Shown: one piece after another, positions 29,790 to 41,206 of the stretch
Layout: each line of letters starts with the position of its first letter
Numbering within the stretch: position 1 is the stretch's first letter
NCBI RefSeq assembly: GCF_004337985.1
Contig: NW_021940936.1
Location: 1 to 60,719 of the forward strand
Reading direction: 5' to 3'
Source of the DNA: Pyricularia pennisetigena
Lineage: Eukaryota; Ascomycota; Sordariomycetes; Magnaporthales; Pyriculariaceae
DNA length: 60,719 nucleotides
The notes under the pieces: model-generated
Told to the model about the DNA's origin: nothing
The model's database searches: none
What the model saw: only the letters and a program-made list of their open reading frames with translations
Position numbers and translations under genes: made by a program

Positions 29790-31410
29790 CCGAGGCGTCA
29801 GCCTTGCTTAGGCTACTCTCGTTTCTCACAAGCCCAGGGTTCTCGATACATACGGAGCTTCTCAGGCGCATTGCATCTAAAAGACGATGGGCGCATGACG
29901 GTAACCTGGATCCAAGCCCTCATTTGCTAGCTGATTTTGCACCGGAAGTGGGACGAATATTCGGCAATGTGCTCCGGTTTGATAGCACTCTCCATGAGCT
30001 TGTTCGAGAAGGCGTTACGCTCATGGATCGGACCAACAACCTGGTCACTCTGGATAGCGCCATTAGGGACACAGTAGTTATAAAGATGGAAGCCGTCGAG
30101 CTTGCTGCCTGGAAACGCCAGGCTCTCATCGTAGCTTGCCTCGCTGTTCCACATAAATACCTCCAACCTGGCACGTAAGTAAGTCTTGCCCTGTGCCTTC
30201 TACTACTATATCTAACAACTCCCTCAGGACTGGTCAACAACGCGAGTTTCTCATGGCATGTCTCAGAAACACCACGGAGGCTGTCCATGCCAATGGCTTC
30301 GATAAATTATCAATTCCAACACGTACGACTGTAGCTTTATGTCTTGTGGAAGCCTCTCGATTCCCTTCATTGGTCTGGAAACGTTGCTCTATTGCCTGGG
30401 CCAGAAAAGTCATGGGAAACTTGCATGATACCTGCATTAACTACAGCATTATACAACGTGAGGTCGTCATCAAGCGATTGGAAGGTCGATCATCCGAAGC
30501 TCACACTTCTATCAACCGAATACTTGAAAACCACACCTACATTGCCCATCGCACAAAGGCAGAAGGACGACTGCATACATTATATGGACATGCCAGAATC
30601 GAAAGTGCCCTCAACCACTTTCAGGACGCAGATCTATCAGCAGCATCTAGCATGCTTGACCAATGGGAGCCGTTACTAGAACCGCCTTCGTTAGCGGAGC
30701 TAGCTGTTCTGTTTCGCCAAAACATTCTCCGTGCCAAAATACAACGTTATCAAGGCCAGTTCACCGATTCCCTTACTTCCCTGGAACGATGCCAGACTAT
30801 ATTCACTCAGCATCATCCCTCGTCCTTGATTCTGGAGGACGATTTGATTACTTTGGCCATTGAACGCGCAGATTCCCTACGGGAGCTTGGCCGTTTCTGC
30901 GATGCCGACAAAATATTGAGGGCTACCCTAGCGGAGTCTCATCAATGCATTGCATCCGACAGTCAGCTCCTGTGGTTGTGCTTTGCTGAAGTTTGTTTTG
31001 CCCAAGATCGGCTTGATCAGGCCCAGGGTATTTGTACCAGGGAGTCCGTTAAGTGGACACCAAACAAGATGGTATCTCTAAGGCGATTCATGACCATGGC
31101 CAAAATATGCCATCAAAGGGAGGATTGGGATGGTGCCTTCAAATGGTGGACAAAGACGCTGGAAGAACTCAACCGGTTTTCTGAAACGCATAGCCACGCT
31201 TCGCTGGTTGTCTGGACTTCGTTAGCAGATGTTCTGAATCATCAAGGCAATATGCCGATCCTGACTCAAACTCGGGATTCGTTAACCAAGCTGGAGGGAG
31301 CACTTCGCGACAAGAAGGCGGTTTATTGGATTGCTGGTTTACGAGATTGGAATATGAAAGTCAGTAAAGCTACAGATATCGAGGGTCAGGTCTCGGAAAA
31401 GCCGGTATAA
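29790..31410 (+). CDS. C-terminal part of a STAND/NB-ARC-type protein with TPR-like repeats (5'-truncated)
   Basis: The first visible exon begins after a possible acceptor CTGTCAG (29783-29789). It continues to 30174, and intron 30175-30227 (GTAAGT, TCTAAC, CAG) joins to a frame ending at T
AA 31410, about 520 residues. The start resembles the winged-helix segment after NB-ARC (ASALLRLLSFLTSPGFS), then FDSTLHELVREGV and WKRQALIVACLAVPHKY. The remainder is helical repeats (AHTSINRILENH, LAELAVLFRQNIL, CQTIFTQHHPSS) like TPRs of fungal NLR-like proteins. No P-loop or N-terminal effector domain lies upstream, where a TAG interrupts the frame. It is therefore a fragment, or its 5' exons were lost. 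Confidence 0.55.
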
Positions 31411-31638
31411 ATTGGTGTTGGTAGCACCAGATGCATATCAAACTAAGTTAGGTGTGATTTGTCAGCAGTGACGTAGAGTTGTGATTGGAATATAAACACA
31501 TCGTTACCCCGCTACTAGGGCTCAGCAGTCAACATACCCCGCCTTCCCCTCCCAGTCCCAGTTTGTCTTCAACCATCCTTCTACTGACGCTAATTGCTCT
31601 TCCAACACGAACACCGGAAAGGACATATACTTGCCATC
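31411..31638. other. Intergenic, 5' region of the acetyltransferase
   Basis: Short spacer with C-rich and CT-rich sequence directly upstream of ATG 31639, as is common in fungal promoters. No discrete element recognised. Confidence 0.4.
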
Positions 31639-32491
31639 ATGAGCATTCTTCTCACCAAGTTCACCCGTCAGCAAGTTACGGGTCCTGTACTCAAGGGTGC
31701 CACACAACTATACAACAGCAACTACGGAAAATGGGATAAAATATCAGGTTTCGAAGGTTAGCACCTTAAACCTGACAGGGCTTTTAAGCCTGCTAACCTT
31801 TCCGACAGGCAACGTCAAGCTGAGCGCGCGTAAGCTCAAAGAGGACTTTTTACCAGAGAACGCTGATGTCGTCTACCACAACGTCACCGTTGATGGAATC
31901 CTTGCCGGACATGTCTTCGCCTGCCGCTGGAAGTTCAACAACAAGCAGGTTTGCTGGGTAACCCAGCTAGTCGTAAGCAGGGATCACCGGAACATGGGTC
32001 TCGCAAGCTCCCTACTTCGTTCTCTGCGCACAGACGTGGACGATCTCTACGGTATAATGAGCTCTCACCCAGCTGCAGTTACAGCTACCGCGAAGGCTTT
32101 TGGATGTGAGCGAAACATCGCCCAGGGTCGAAATAGCACATGCTAACTATAGCCAGCTCACATCGAAAAGATCAGTCTCAGGCTTATCAAGGAGGATGGA
32201 GACGCGATCATGAAGGCTTCACCGGTGGCTTATATCAAGGAAGCTACGCTTTGTGGGTCCTTGATCAACGCTGATGACCAAAGTGGTCTTGTGTTAGGTG
32301 TTAACACATCATTTTACGTGGACCACACTGAACCATTGGAAGCCCTAAAGACCGTGAGGGAGGATTGGGCTTGGCCCTTTGGAGACCTTCCAGATGGCCA
32401 CGAGTATCTTCTTATTCTAGAAGGCAGAGGGCTGCGGTCCAGATCTAGATCATCATCTCGTGATCCACCAGGTGTTCTCGGAAGCCTGTAA
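31639..32491 (+). CDS. GNAT-family N-acetyltransferase (three exons, 249 aa)
   Basis: Exons 31639-31756, 31809-32105 and 32157-32491 total 750 bases in frame. Intron 1 (52 nt) and intron 2 (51 nt) have CTAAC branch sites close to the AG. The core motif A is VCWVTQLVVSRDHRNMGLASSLL (nt about 31950-32015): the R-x-x-G-x-A acetyl-CoA loop is intact, following the beta4 strand. The C terminus has the WAWPFGDLPDGHEYLLIL block that I associate with fungal orphan GNATs. Substrate unknown; cytosolic, no targeting signal. The Arg/Ser tail is unusual but in frame. Confidence 0.78.
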
Positions 32492-32693
32492 TGTAAAGCG
32501 ATGGTTCGCAAGCTACAGCGATTATTGTGTTGAATCGACCCACGAGGGCGGTTTGGACGTGGGCGGATTTAAACAGGTGGACAGATTGATGTGTGCAAAA
32601 TTTCAAGGGTTTTAAGTCCCATAAGTTCTGAGGTTTCTCTCTGTCCGAGTTTTGGTTCCCACGCCTTCCAGGGTGAATCTTTTGTGGTAATTT

Positions 32694-32823
32694 GACAATC
32701 CCGTATCTACAGCAGTGGTCGGATTTGCTTAACCAGGCCATGGAAAAGCATGGCATTTCTATTCGATGCAATCCCGAGGAAACTCGATCCATGCTGCTCA
32801 AACACGGGTTTGACAACAAATAA
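32694..32823 (+). pseudogene. Possible SAM-methyltransferase fragment (LaeA-like C-terminal helix)
   Basis: After a possible acceptor, the frame reads WSDLLNQAMEKHGISI and then EETRSMLLKHGFDNK before TAA. This resembles the W..l...gl...G ... l...GF segment of fungal LaeA-like methyltransferases. The SAM-binding core is missing and the match is short, so the call is tentative. Confidence 0.25.
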
Positions 32824-32831
32824 TACCTCTG

Positions 32832-32925
32832 CAGGGCACTTTAAGGGAGCTAGCTGCTGTGCAAATGACAGTTCCAGGCCGTACCTGAAAACCAATTACA
32901 ATGTGAAGACCCATCCCACTCGGTG
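32832..32925 (+). repeat. Dispersed repeat B, copy 1 (copy 2 at 55801-55897)
   Basis: Shares with 55801-55897 the blocks CAGG, AGGGAGCTA, AATGACAGTTCCAG, CTGGAAA-like, and GTGTGAAGACCC/ATGTGAAGACCC in the same order and at similar spacing. Confidence 0.6.
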
Positions 32926-33189
32926 AGTGTAGATATTCGGATCCAATTGGTTCCCACGGTGACTTGTAAGCTGTGCGTATGATTGAGAAAGACAAGTTCT
33001 TGAAAAAGCCGTCAGCATGGACAGGGCATTTATGTCCGTGAGCTCAGGAACAGGCAAAGGTATGTTCTCGTTGGAACATCTTGGCAGGGCCTCGAGCTCT
33101 CGCGCGCTACTGACCAGTCATTCCCGTAACGCCGACACTTTCGCAACTGCACACGTATATTCGGGGAAAGGAACAGGGATCCAGCTCCA

Positions 33190-33760
33190 GGCTAGGCCTT
33201 CAGACGCTTCGCCGGGATTTGGAGGCATCAATCATGAAACAAAGGTGGCTGAGGCAGACACTTGCCACGGAGAGTTTCGCCTTTTCGGGAAACACGGTTG
33301 ATTCCTGCAGCTCCTTCGCCTCGACATATGGGGATTCAATGGACATCGACGACTTCACATTGCCTCCCGACTTGCTCGATACAGACCCCTCTGTTAACTC
33401 GTTTGAGCCTCCCGTGGCGGTCCAAAGGCGTACTCCGCCGTCGCTATTCGCAGCAACGTCGCCGATAACGAGGACAACGACGACAATAATGGCGACGAGG
33501 CAGGTCGGCCAATCAACAACACCAAACAGAAAACATACGCGGGCCTCAGCAGACGGTGTGAAAAACAAAAAGTCGATGCGAGTGTCGCTGGTTATGTGGC
33601 CACGCCACTGTCCCGCCTAAGAGACGTCCAGCGACGCCTCGCGCCAATGCTGCCCCCCGACCCTGGCCGCCCTGCGCATTCGCGAGATCGTCGACTCCAG
33701 TGACCACGGCTTGACCCGCTCCTGCTCCTCCGGTTGCAGCGAGGCTGCCGCCACGCGAGA
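33190..33760 (+). pseudogene. Shifted open frames, possible broken gene
   Basis: One frame (about 33219-33440) reads DSMDIDDFTLPPDLLDTDPS, an acidic activation-domain-like segment. Around 33440 a different frame becomes the more protein-like one (DNEDNDDNNGDEAGRP, then LSRLRDVQRRLAPMLPP). A third takes over near 33755. This fits one gene with two indels, or unresolved introns. No domain recognised. Confidence 0.28.
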
Positions 33761-34154
33761 GGGGCTCATCCAGTCTCAGGAACAATTTCGAAAGCGTGCC
33801 AGGGGAACAAGATGACTGTCGCCTCGATACGGTGACCTGTGCTGGTGCTTGATGATGTGTACTGTATATATCTTTGAGATTCCCAGCACTTGAAGTTGGG
33901 GTTGTTTTGTTTTGGGATAGATTTCGATGCAATGTTGTCCGAGGAACTCAGAGCGTGTGTAAGAAAACTGCAATAAGACGTCTGATGGTGGAGCGTTGGT
34001 CCGTGTCTTGCTCAAGGCTGCCGGTGCCGATTCGACATACAGCACGCAAAGCTCGGATATGATGGAGGCAACGGAACGCAGGATGTACTTAGAGTTAGGG
34101 TTACTTGACGAGGATTTGACCCGAGAAGGCTTGATTCATGCTGCCAAAGGAACA

Positions 34155-34650
34155 CCACCTTTCAACGGCACAGGACACGGACATAAGAACCTTGGCGCGG
34201 ATTGCGAGCTATAACCTGCACTATAAATTCTATTTGCTTGGCGTTCAGGGCATAGGATAGCGGATATTCCTTGCAGTCTCTTGGGTCGGCGTTTGCACCC
34301 GCGTTGAGGAGTAGTTTTACAATGTTCTGTATACCCATAGGCAGCAGCCGCAAGCGCATTTGGGTTGGGAAATGCTCTCTTTTTAAGGAGGAGTTTCAAA
34401 ATATCTTTGTGCCCACCTTAAGCAGCATGGTATAGCGGGTCCTCTCGTCATCGATGAAGTTGACATTTGCCCCCGCATCGAGGAGCAGTTGAACGACTCC
34501 TTCATGGTCATTCTTTGTTGCAATAATCAACATCCATGTACGACTGCATATTGTGCTCGCATCGTCAACGCCTCTTCTCGATGGGCCTCCTCTATACCCT
34601 CTAACGTCGCTTTCAGTGCTAGCCAAGATAACTGTCTTCTTGCCCACGAA
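34155..34650 (-). pseudogene. Ankyrin-repeat protein relic
   Basis: Two frames on the minus strand each carry an ankyrin unit: NDHEGVVQLLLDAGANVNFIDD (34396-34647) and IQNIVKLLLNAGANADPRD (34162-34359). A stop and frame change between them interrupt the array. Further units cannot be followed upstream. It is a remnant of a larger ankyrin protein. Confidence 0.6.
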
Positions 34651-35801
34651 AGATTGTCATAAAAGTGGTGCTGCCAATTTGGTCCAGATACGACGTGTTT
34701 AGCAACCCCGCTGTTAGCCCCGCCACTGTGCCATTCACAGTGCCTGGCACCCCACCTTTTGCCCATGAAATGTGACCCGATTTGGCTAATTTCAGTGGAG
34801 TCCTTATTGTGCGGCTGGGATAGCACGCCAATTCCCCAACATTTTTCTCGGCCTACCATTTGTGAGGATCAGGCCCCTAGACCTACCCTCAGAATCACGA
34901 CTCGGCTCCACACCGAGCCAGGGATCGGACAAGGATCCACTACCTCCGGATTTAAGCGCGTCTCTTGAGCGCGTCGTCGATTGTAATTTCTCTCTTCTCT
35001 TCAGTTTAGAATTTTCGTCGATAGCGCCTAATACACTGAGGTTCTCCAATGTATGCCTGGCCGTGACACCATTTTACTGAAGAACGGATTGTTTGCATTT
35101 TGCAGGTCTATAAGTGTACCCTCTCACCGTAAACCCACCCCAACTTTCTGGATTACTGCTTCAATATTTTCTGCACCGCACGTACTGTGCAATGACACCA
35201 TTGGAACAGTACCAAGATACGCTGAACACATTGCGCATTCTAAACAAGGAACCCAGGCACTTCTACACAGCCGAGCATGTCCCAATGAAGAATAGGGCAC
35301 CCATGTTCGGTCTCACTACTGTCGACAACAACTCTTGGCTTGTAGGGAAAAGGGCGGAAAAGGATCCAGTTCTTTCGGACCCACATAACCTTTACAGCCA
35401 AGACCCTTAGTAACTGTTTTTTTTTTCTTTCAAGATCGCGATATAACTGAATACGATGGGTTGAGGTGATCGAAACAATGATGCTAATGACGGTAACCTG
35501 AGGCTGCAAGCTCGCTTGCAGGTTACAGGCATCTCACCGGACCCACTTCCTATTGGTCGGACCTGTATTATGAGGAGCGACAAGTCGATGGAAATGGAAG
35601 GATGTTTTTGTACGGGAAATGCAAGTCTTGGTGCAAGGATCAACTTTGGTAAGCGTCCGTTGTTGTTGGTACCCATCACAACCCTCAAGCCATAACCACT
35701 AGACGTCCAAAAGATATTTGTGTAGCTCCACACACACTAACAACGTGAAGGGCGTTTAAGCGCCCCGGTGCTTCTCGTGCTGGACATTCGATCCACCCCA
35801 C
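34651..35801. other. Intergenic, nothing firm
   Basis: Short frames at 34862-35080, 35114-35410 (plus) and 35407-35733 (minus) have no domain. The end merges with leader repeat locus 2. Confidence 0.35.
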
Positions 35802-36030
35802 CCTTTCGACTTGCTTTCGACTTTTTTCATTCCACCTCTTCGACCCACCTCAAATTCCCTCTGTACTTTCGACTTTTTTCATTCCACCTCTTCGACCCAC
35901 CTCAAATTCCCTCTGTACTTTCGACTTTTTTCATCCCCGACCCACCTCTACTTCTTCCCTCCTTTCGACATTTATTCTTCTCCCACTTCTACTGGACCTA
36001 TACTTTTTTTGTTTTTCCGAGTTGCTCGAC
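35802..36030 (+). promoter_or_regulatory. Pyrimidine-rich leader repeat, locus 2 (immediately upstream of a gene)
   Basis: Two exact 52-bp units with TACTTTCGACTTTTT and CTCTTCGACCCACCT, then a degenerate unit and a pyrimidine tract ending about 50 bases before ATG 36082. Because it forms the promoter or 5' leader of an apparently intact gene, loci 1 and 3 may be orphaned leaders of lost paralogues. Confidence 0.6.
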
Positions 36031-36081
36031 CCTTTATCCCTACCCCCTGCGCTTTTGTTTATACCATCCCTCACCTTCGAC

Positions 36082-37863
36082 ATGGAAAAGCTTCAACAGT
36101 TGAGAGATAGATTGAAGCAGTCCCAAGAGGAAGCACAGAGGGCTGTGGATTTAGTAGAAAAGGCGCGGGCGGACGTAAAGGAGGCTGAAGAAGAAGCTGA
36201 GAAGGAGAGAAAGAGAGCCGAGGCAAGGGAGGCTGCTTCAAAGTTGCTCCAAGGTGTAGTGGAAACTACAAAGCTTCCCACCTCAAGGCGCTTGAAACAC
36301 GCAGTGTACAAAACCGCCAAATTTTGGCACGAACTGACAGGATCTCACTCAATCGCTCCGAGCTTCTCGACCATTATCCACCTTCCTCGCTCACTAAACG
36401 AGAACGACCTGGACACAATCTTCAAATTCCCAGAAATCTTTTCGAATCAATCGCCTCCCTTAGCCACCCGTCTCAAATTAAATGTCGAATATTCCTTGTG
36501 GTTTCTTTTGACACTATCTACTGTCCAAGATTCTACATTGCTTCTCAAATACTGCATCCTAGGTACATCACAGTTTCTGCCCTGAGGGAACTGTTCATTT
36601 ACTTACCTACTTAACACAGGGCTCACTGTCGACATCTACAATGGAGACATTGTTGGCATGACTGATAAGGCCAAGAGCCTAGAAAAATTAAACCAACCGG
36701 AAGAGCCGAACCTCGTGGTAACCCGCAGCCCTATTTCCGAACTCAACTCAAGGAAGCGACAGCTAGTTCCTGAGCCGTCTTCACCCCCTAGGCCTGGTGC
36801 TGTCTGCTGGAATACACCACAGGAACCTATCCAGAAGGAGAACGGACAAGTCGCGTTGGCATTACCAGGCCAGCCACGGCACTCGGGGGCATCTGGTGAG
36901 CAAACTTCAGTCGGTGTCCTATGCTTGGTTTCTATTTTTAGTTTTCTAATACATGTCGACCAACTGTGAGGAATGTAGCTCACTTACCCAACAACTGGAC
37001 CGCCTTCTCACCTGGCCGTCCCGAGCCACTATTTCATCAAGGGACTTCCAAGGAGCCTTGTCTTCCACCTATTGCTCCTCGTAAGAGCCCCTGCACCCTC
37101 TCTACGCTGATCCGCTTGCAATGCTGACACCACACTCGCTGTCCTTAGGCAACATCGACGCTAGTCGACATGTTTCTGAGCCGTCCCCGCTCCTTGGGTC
37201 CGGTTTCGCCAGTTGGGCGACACATCAAAGCAGCTATTCCGATTCTCAAACCATCGATGGGCATACTACACCCGACTCCCATCAATCCGGTGTAACCACA
37301 GGCCTAGTCCAGCCAGCTTATATATCGCCAATCTATAAACCAGGTTCCGCTTCCGAGCCAGGATTCCAGCTTGATAGTCCATGTCGGACTCTATCGGGCC
37401 GGCCCAGCAGCCCTCGGAAGCGGCAACGGGTCGACCCTTGCGGTCCTAACAGCTGGGCTCCACAGAGAGCCACTCAGCAGGAGAACCGACAACTCGCGGG
37501 GGTATTGCCTGGCCACCCACAAGACTCGAAAATATCTGGTGAGTTGGCATGTCGCCCACATCAGTGAAAGCGCTATATTTGCTAACCAGGGTAGACCTGG
37601 ATGCTCAACGCAGCTATGGGAATATCGCATTCGATATTCAGGCAAATCCATTATCTCGTACCCCCGATCGTAAAGCAATTTTTTATGATATCGAGCCAAC
37701 GCTGAACAATGCGGATATTGAAGATATACTTGCTGGACGTGCCCCTACGGCTCTTGTGGTTCCGCAAGACAATCAGACTGACGTTTTCATAAGCATCACT
37801 GTTTATATAGACCGTCAGCGGTGCGATTCCATTCTTTCCCATCCCAACACCAAGAGGAAATAA
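36082..37863 (+). CDS. Unknown coiled-coil fungal protein with duplicated motif (five exons, 505 aa)
   Basis: Exons 36082-36562, 36620-36895, 36979-37080, 37149-37538 and 37595-37863 give 1,518 bases in frame. All four introns are in phase 1. The N terminus is a strong coiled coil (LQQLRDRLKQSQEEAQRAV ... EAEEEAEKERKRAEAREAA), then a region of unknown fold. A motif occurs twice: RKRQLVPEPSSPP with QKENGQVALALPGQP and SG at the end of exon 2, and RKRQRVDPCGP with QQENRQLAGVLPGHP and SG at the end of exon 4. This indicates internal exon duplication. The RKRQ boxes could be nuclear targeting signals. I do not recognise the family. A repeated pyrimidine leader precedes it. Confidence 0.68.
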
Positions 37864-37975
37864 ACTCTCAGTCATAGGAATATTCTGCGGCCGGTTCGTC
37901 GTCTCCTTTTTAGTGCATCCAAGACGCTTTCAAAGCAATATGGAAATAAAATAGGAGACTAGCTTGCTAAATACA

Positions 37976-38630
37976 TTAGGCAGGAACCAATTTTCCCAAC
38001 TTTTCAATTGTTAGTGGCTTCCCATCTGTGAAAGTCTTGTGTTCCCCCGAGTTTCCAGCATATGCCGTGTTGCCTTTCAACGTTACGCCTGACCTTTCCG
38101 CGACAAAAACCCAGCCGGTTGGCCGTAGCGAATCAGATTGCTGTGCCGCTTTAGCTTCGACTAAAACGTGGTTCTCTTGGTCAACAATAAACTCGAGCAT
38201 CGGTGTCCGGTCGGCAGCCTCCGAGTCCAATATCTCCAGTGCAATCTGGTTTTGTAGCCCCTTATCCTCCACCAATTTGCAGAATTCTTCGAGGAACGCC
38301 TGGACGTTCGGCCCAGAAAGCTCCGGGGCACTGCCGCTCTGGAACTCGTAGGGGCGCAGAGAGCCATCTCTCACTGCGTAGGTGTGTCCATGAAGATTCG
38401 TGCCGCGCAGGTCTTCAATACGTGTAGGTTTAGCCCAGCGGCGAACAGGTGGGACCTTGTAGCTGGTTCCGAGCAGGATAGTGTCGTCGGGGATGGGATG
38501 GTGGCTGTGGAGCAGGTGCACGCCAAATTGACCTTCCATACTATGCAGAACAAACAGGTTGCCAAGGAGTATCAGACGTTCTCGATCGACGTCTCCTTGC
38601 TCTGAAATATCCGGGAGAGCGTTGTATCTG
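37976..38630 (-). CDS. Unknown protein, main exon (about 200 aa), 5' exon unresolved
   Basis: Minus-strand frame, stop at 37976, open to about 38644. It contains DDTILLGTSYKVPP, GHTYAVRDGSLRPYEF, NVQAFLEEFC and VLVEAKAAQQSDSLRP, with balanced composition and no domain I know. An internal ATG lies at 38539. An upstream ATG at 38758 with a downstream donor could supply a first exon, joined through an acceptor TTTCAG at about 38604, but two alternatives fit and I could not decide. Confidence 0.5.
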
Positions 38631-38644
38631 GTTCTGGTTAGTTA

Positions 38645-40390
38645 ATGATTGATGACGTAGAGGAACGTAATACCTACATCGACGTAGCATTACGGAATTC
38701 GTCGTCACCTAAAGTAGAGCGCAGTAGAGCGCAATCTCCACGAAGAGCTACCGCCATTCTCTCGACTCGCTACCAATGATGTTTGAACTGGAATGTTCTT
38801 GGTGAATTTTCTAGGACGGGAGGGAATGAGGTAACGATAGCCGCCTTAAGAATTCGAACACAAAAAACCGAAAACAAGAAAAACCCCACCCTTCGGGTAA
38901 TCAAGGCATTGGACATGTGACTAAAACTCCGAAGTTTAGACCCCGCATATGGCGACGACGCGAGCTAGCACCCACGCTAAGTCGGTCAAAGGGCCGAAGC
39001 CCCCGAAAACATCTCTGGTCGAAGGCTCATGTGACGAGCGCTTTTAAATTACATTTTAGGAACCTAAAAAACTGCGGAATTTTCGGGAACATCGTAAATC
39101 TTTGGAATGCGCGATAGAAAGTAGAGATAGGGTTGCGCCACAAGATATAACCACAGTTGGATACAATTTCAAAATTTGGCCGAAACCCAATCGAGACAGC
39201 GCCATCCAGCTCAACTCCACAAGAGCGGTGGCGGGGTTTGGTTCGTCAATATGCCGCACGACTCAAATACTGATCAATTGGCAGACCGGGACAGGGAGAG
39301 CAACCTTACATGGAACGCACGTGTGAAGACGCCCGCGAGGAAGGCTTTCCACACGGCCTCGCTCAATTCTGAACCTACGCTCCACCATGTCAAACTGTAT
39401 AGTTGTATGTACCTTACACCGCTATCGTATTTTAGTGTCTGTCTGTGTTGGCGTTGGCAGGTTTGAGGGAGAACGAAACAAGAACAGGCGGAAAATATGT
39501 ACTTGACAATCGCGACTGTGTTCCTTCTCTAGGTTTGCGTCCAAAACTTGGATGACCTCCACCGTACAGCTGTTGTAGAAGTCTTTGCCTTCGCCCTGCA
39601 GGCTCTACGCACTGTGCCACCCCGCTACTGTGGCAAGACGCGGCGGGATGTGCTGGCCAAAATCTCGGCTTATCTGCAGCCAATCGTCTTCTATTTACCG
39701 AAATGCTACTTTGGCAAGTACCCCAACTAGAACAAAATTGACAACAAAAACTAACTGGATTCCACTGCCGCNNNNNNNNNNNNNNNNNNGTCGGGCAAGC
39801 GCGTTGGATGCTGGAAAAATTCCATCGGAATTGGTTTTTGCTGAGTCATTCAAATTTGATGCCCGTAATGGAAAGAGTAGACACACGTCGTGCTCATTCC
39901 CAACACGTTTTCGGACTTAAATGCGGGGTTTTAGGCCCCACTGTAGGTCCCGACTTTCTCCACTCAGGCTCATTGCTCATCTGATGTATGAATGCCAGAA
40001 GTGAGGTATTGTACAATCAAAGGGTCCCGTTTGCTTTTGCAATTTATACCAGGGCAGTTAAGGGTGTAGCACACAGATTGTCGACTAAGCAATTCCATGT
40101 TTCGTCACTTTCAGGGTCAAGTTCGGAACATCCAAACATAAGGACCAAACCAGTGAGGGAAACCCAGGTCGGGGATGGTGGTCATTAATCTAGTATGCTG
40201 TAATCGCGATCCTAAGCACAAAATGATGCGGGTTAGTGTCTTGCATCAATAAGGAACGCATATCAACATAATCATTCGCAGGATCCCCAGAAATCGCGTG
40301 CCCTGTGCCTGTCGGCAGGTAGCCTATTTCTCGTTGCTACCATTCAAGCGGCTCACTGTGGACCACCATCTGCTGTCCGCACAAGGGATG
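38645..40390. other. Intergenic with an 18-base assembly gap
   Basis: Frames at 38917-39117, 39176-39466 and 39548-39730 (the last reading HRTAVVEVFAFALQALRTVP) are short and unassigned. An N run lies at 39772-39789. No gene could be assembled across it. Confidence 0.35.
39772..39789. other. Assembly gap (18 N)
   Basis: Run of undetermined bases between unrelated short frames; no duplication at its edges was seen. Confidence 0.95.
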
Positions 40391-40648
40391 GCAACTCGAA
40401 AAAATAAATATGGGACGAGGTAGAAAAGGAAGGAGAAAAAAAGTCGAGAGTAAAGAAGAATTGGAGGTGGGGTCGCAGAGAGGGAATGAAAAAAGTCGAA
40501 AATACCAGGGGGGTGAAAGTAGGTCGACGAGGGAAGAAAGAAAAAGTCGAAAGTAAAGAAGAGTTGGAGGTGGGTCGAAGAGGGGTATGGGAAAAGTCGA
40601 AAGTACTACTAGTACGTAGATCCTGGGCCCGCGGGGTACAAGTCAGCA
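40391..40648 (-). repeat. Pyrimidine-rich leader repeat, locus 3 (inverted)
   Basis: The reverse complement matches locus 1 from tgctgacttgt through the repeated TACTTTCGACTTTTT units. It also shares a TTTTTCGAGTTGC end with locus 2. About 16 kb separates it from the oppositely oriented locus 1. No intact gene follows on the minus strand. Confidence 0.8.
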
Positions 40649-41206
40649 CATTGAAGGCTGGGACTCAGAATCATCCACAGGGATCCTGGTACCATAGGGC
40701 TGCGTTGCAACACAGCCCACTTAAATAGCAACGTTAACTTACCCAGTTTCATTTCCAGTTTTTGCGGCCCAACACAGAACTACATGCAACCCCACTGTAC
40801 TAGTATGTGACTCCGAAAGACCCCCTGAAGCAATGAAAATTAAGGCGATCTACCACTGATTGGCATTTCCTTGGCGTTTGATGCCGGCTATACCTGAGAA
40901 CGGCAGCCCCAACACTGTCAAACGAGTATTGGATGAACCCACCTGTCATTAATAAAATTGGAGCCCAACACCAATACTCGCAGCCAACCGTATGTCAGCC
41001 CTCGGGATTGTAGAGGAGTGGATGGAGGGTAGCGACGTGAGTTAACAGCTAGCACTGTGCAGGCTCAACCCATGTACCGCGCCACCGAAGCATCTTTGTT
41101 ATGGCATTAGTTGCGATGCGAACATGAGGTTTAGACGTGCTCCTACCAGACATGACATCTGCCAGCCACTTGCAGCCGCCCAACAGGCCCGCAGCCTGTA
41201 GCCCAA
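40649..41206. other. Intergenic, nothing recognised
   Basis: No frame above 60 codons with recognisable content and no repeat shared with elsewhere in the window. Confidence 0.4.

Larger units (their letters stand above)
32492..34154. other. Relic-rich stretch
   Basis: Holds a methyltransferase-like scrap (32694-32823), a dispersed repeat (32832-32925), a set of shifted frames at 33190-33760, and an ankyrin-like scrap on the plus strand at 33990-34060. No intact gene could be built. Confidence 0.4.

Noticed and set aside
35407..35733. 108-codon minus-strand frame
   Set aside because: Runs through a T-rich tract, has no domain, and ends next to a low-complexity lysine stretch.
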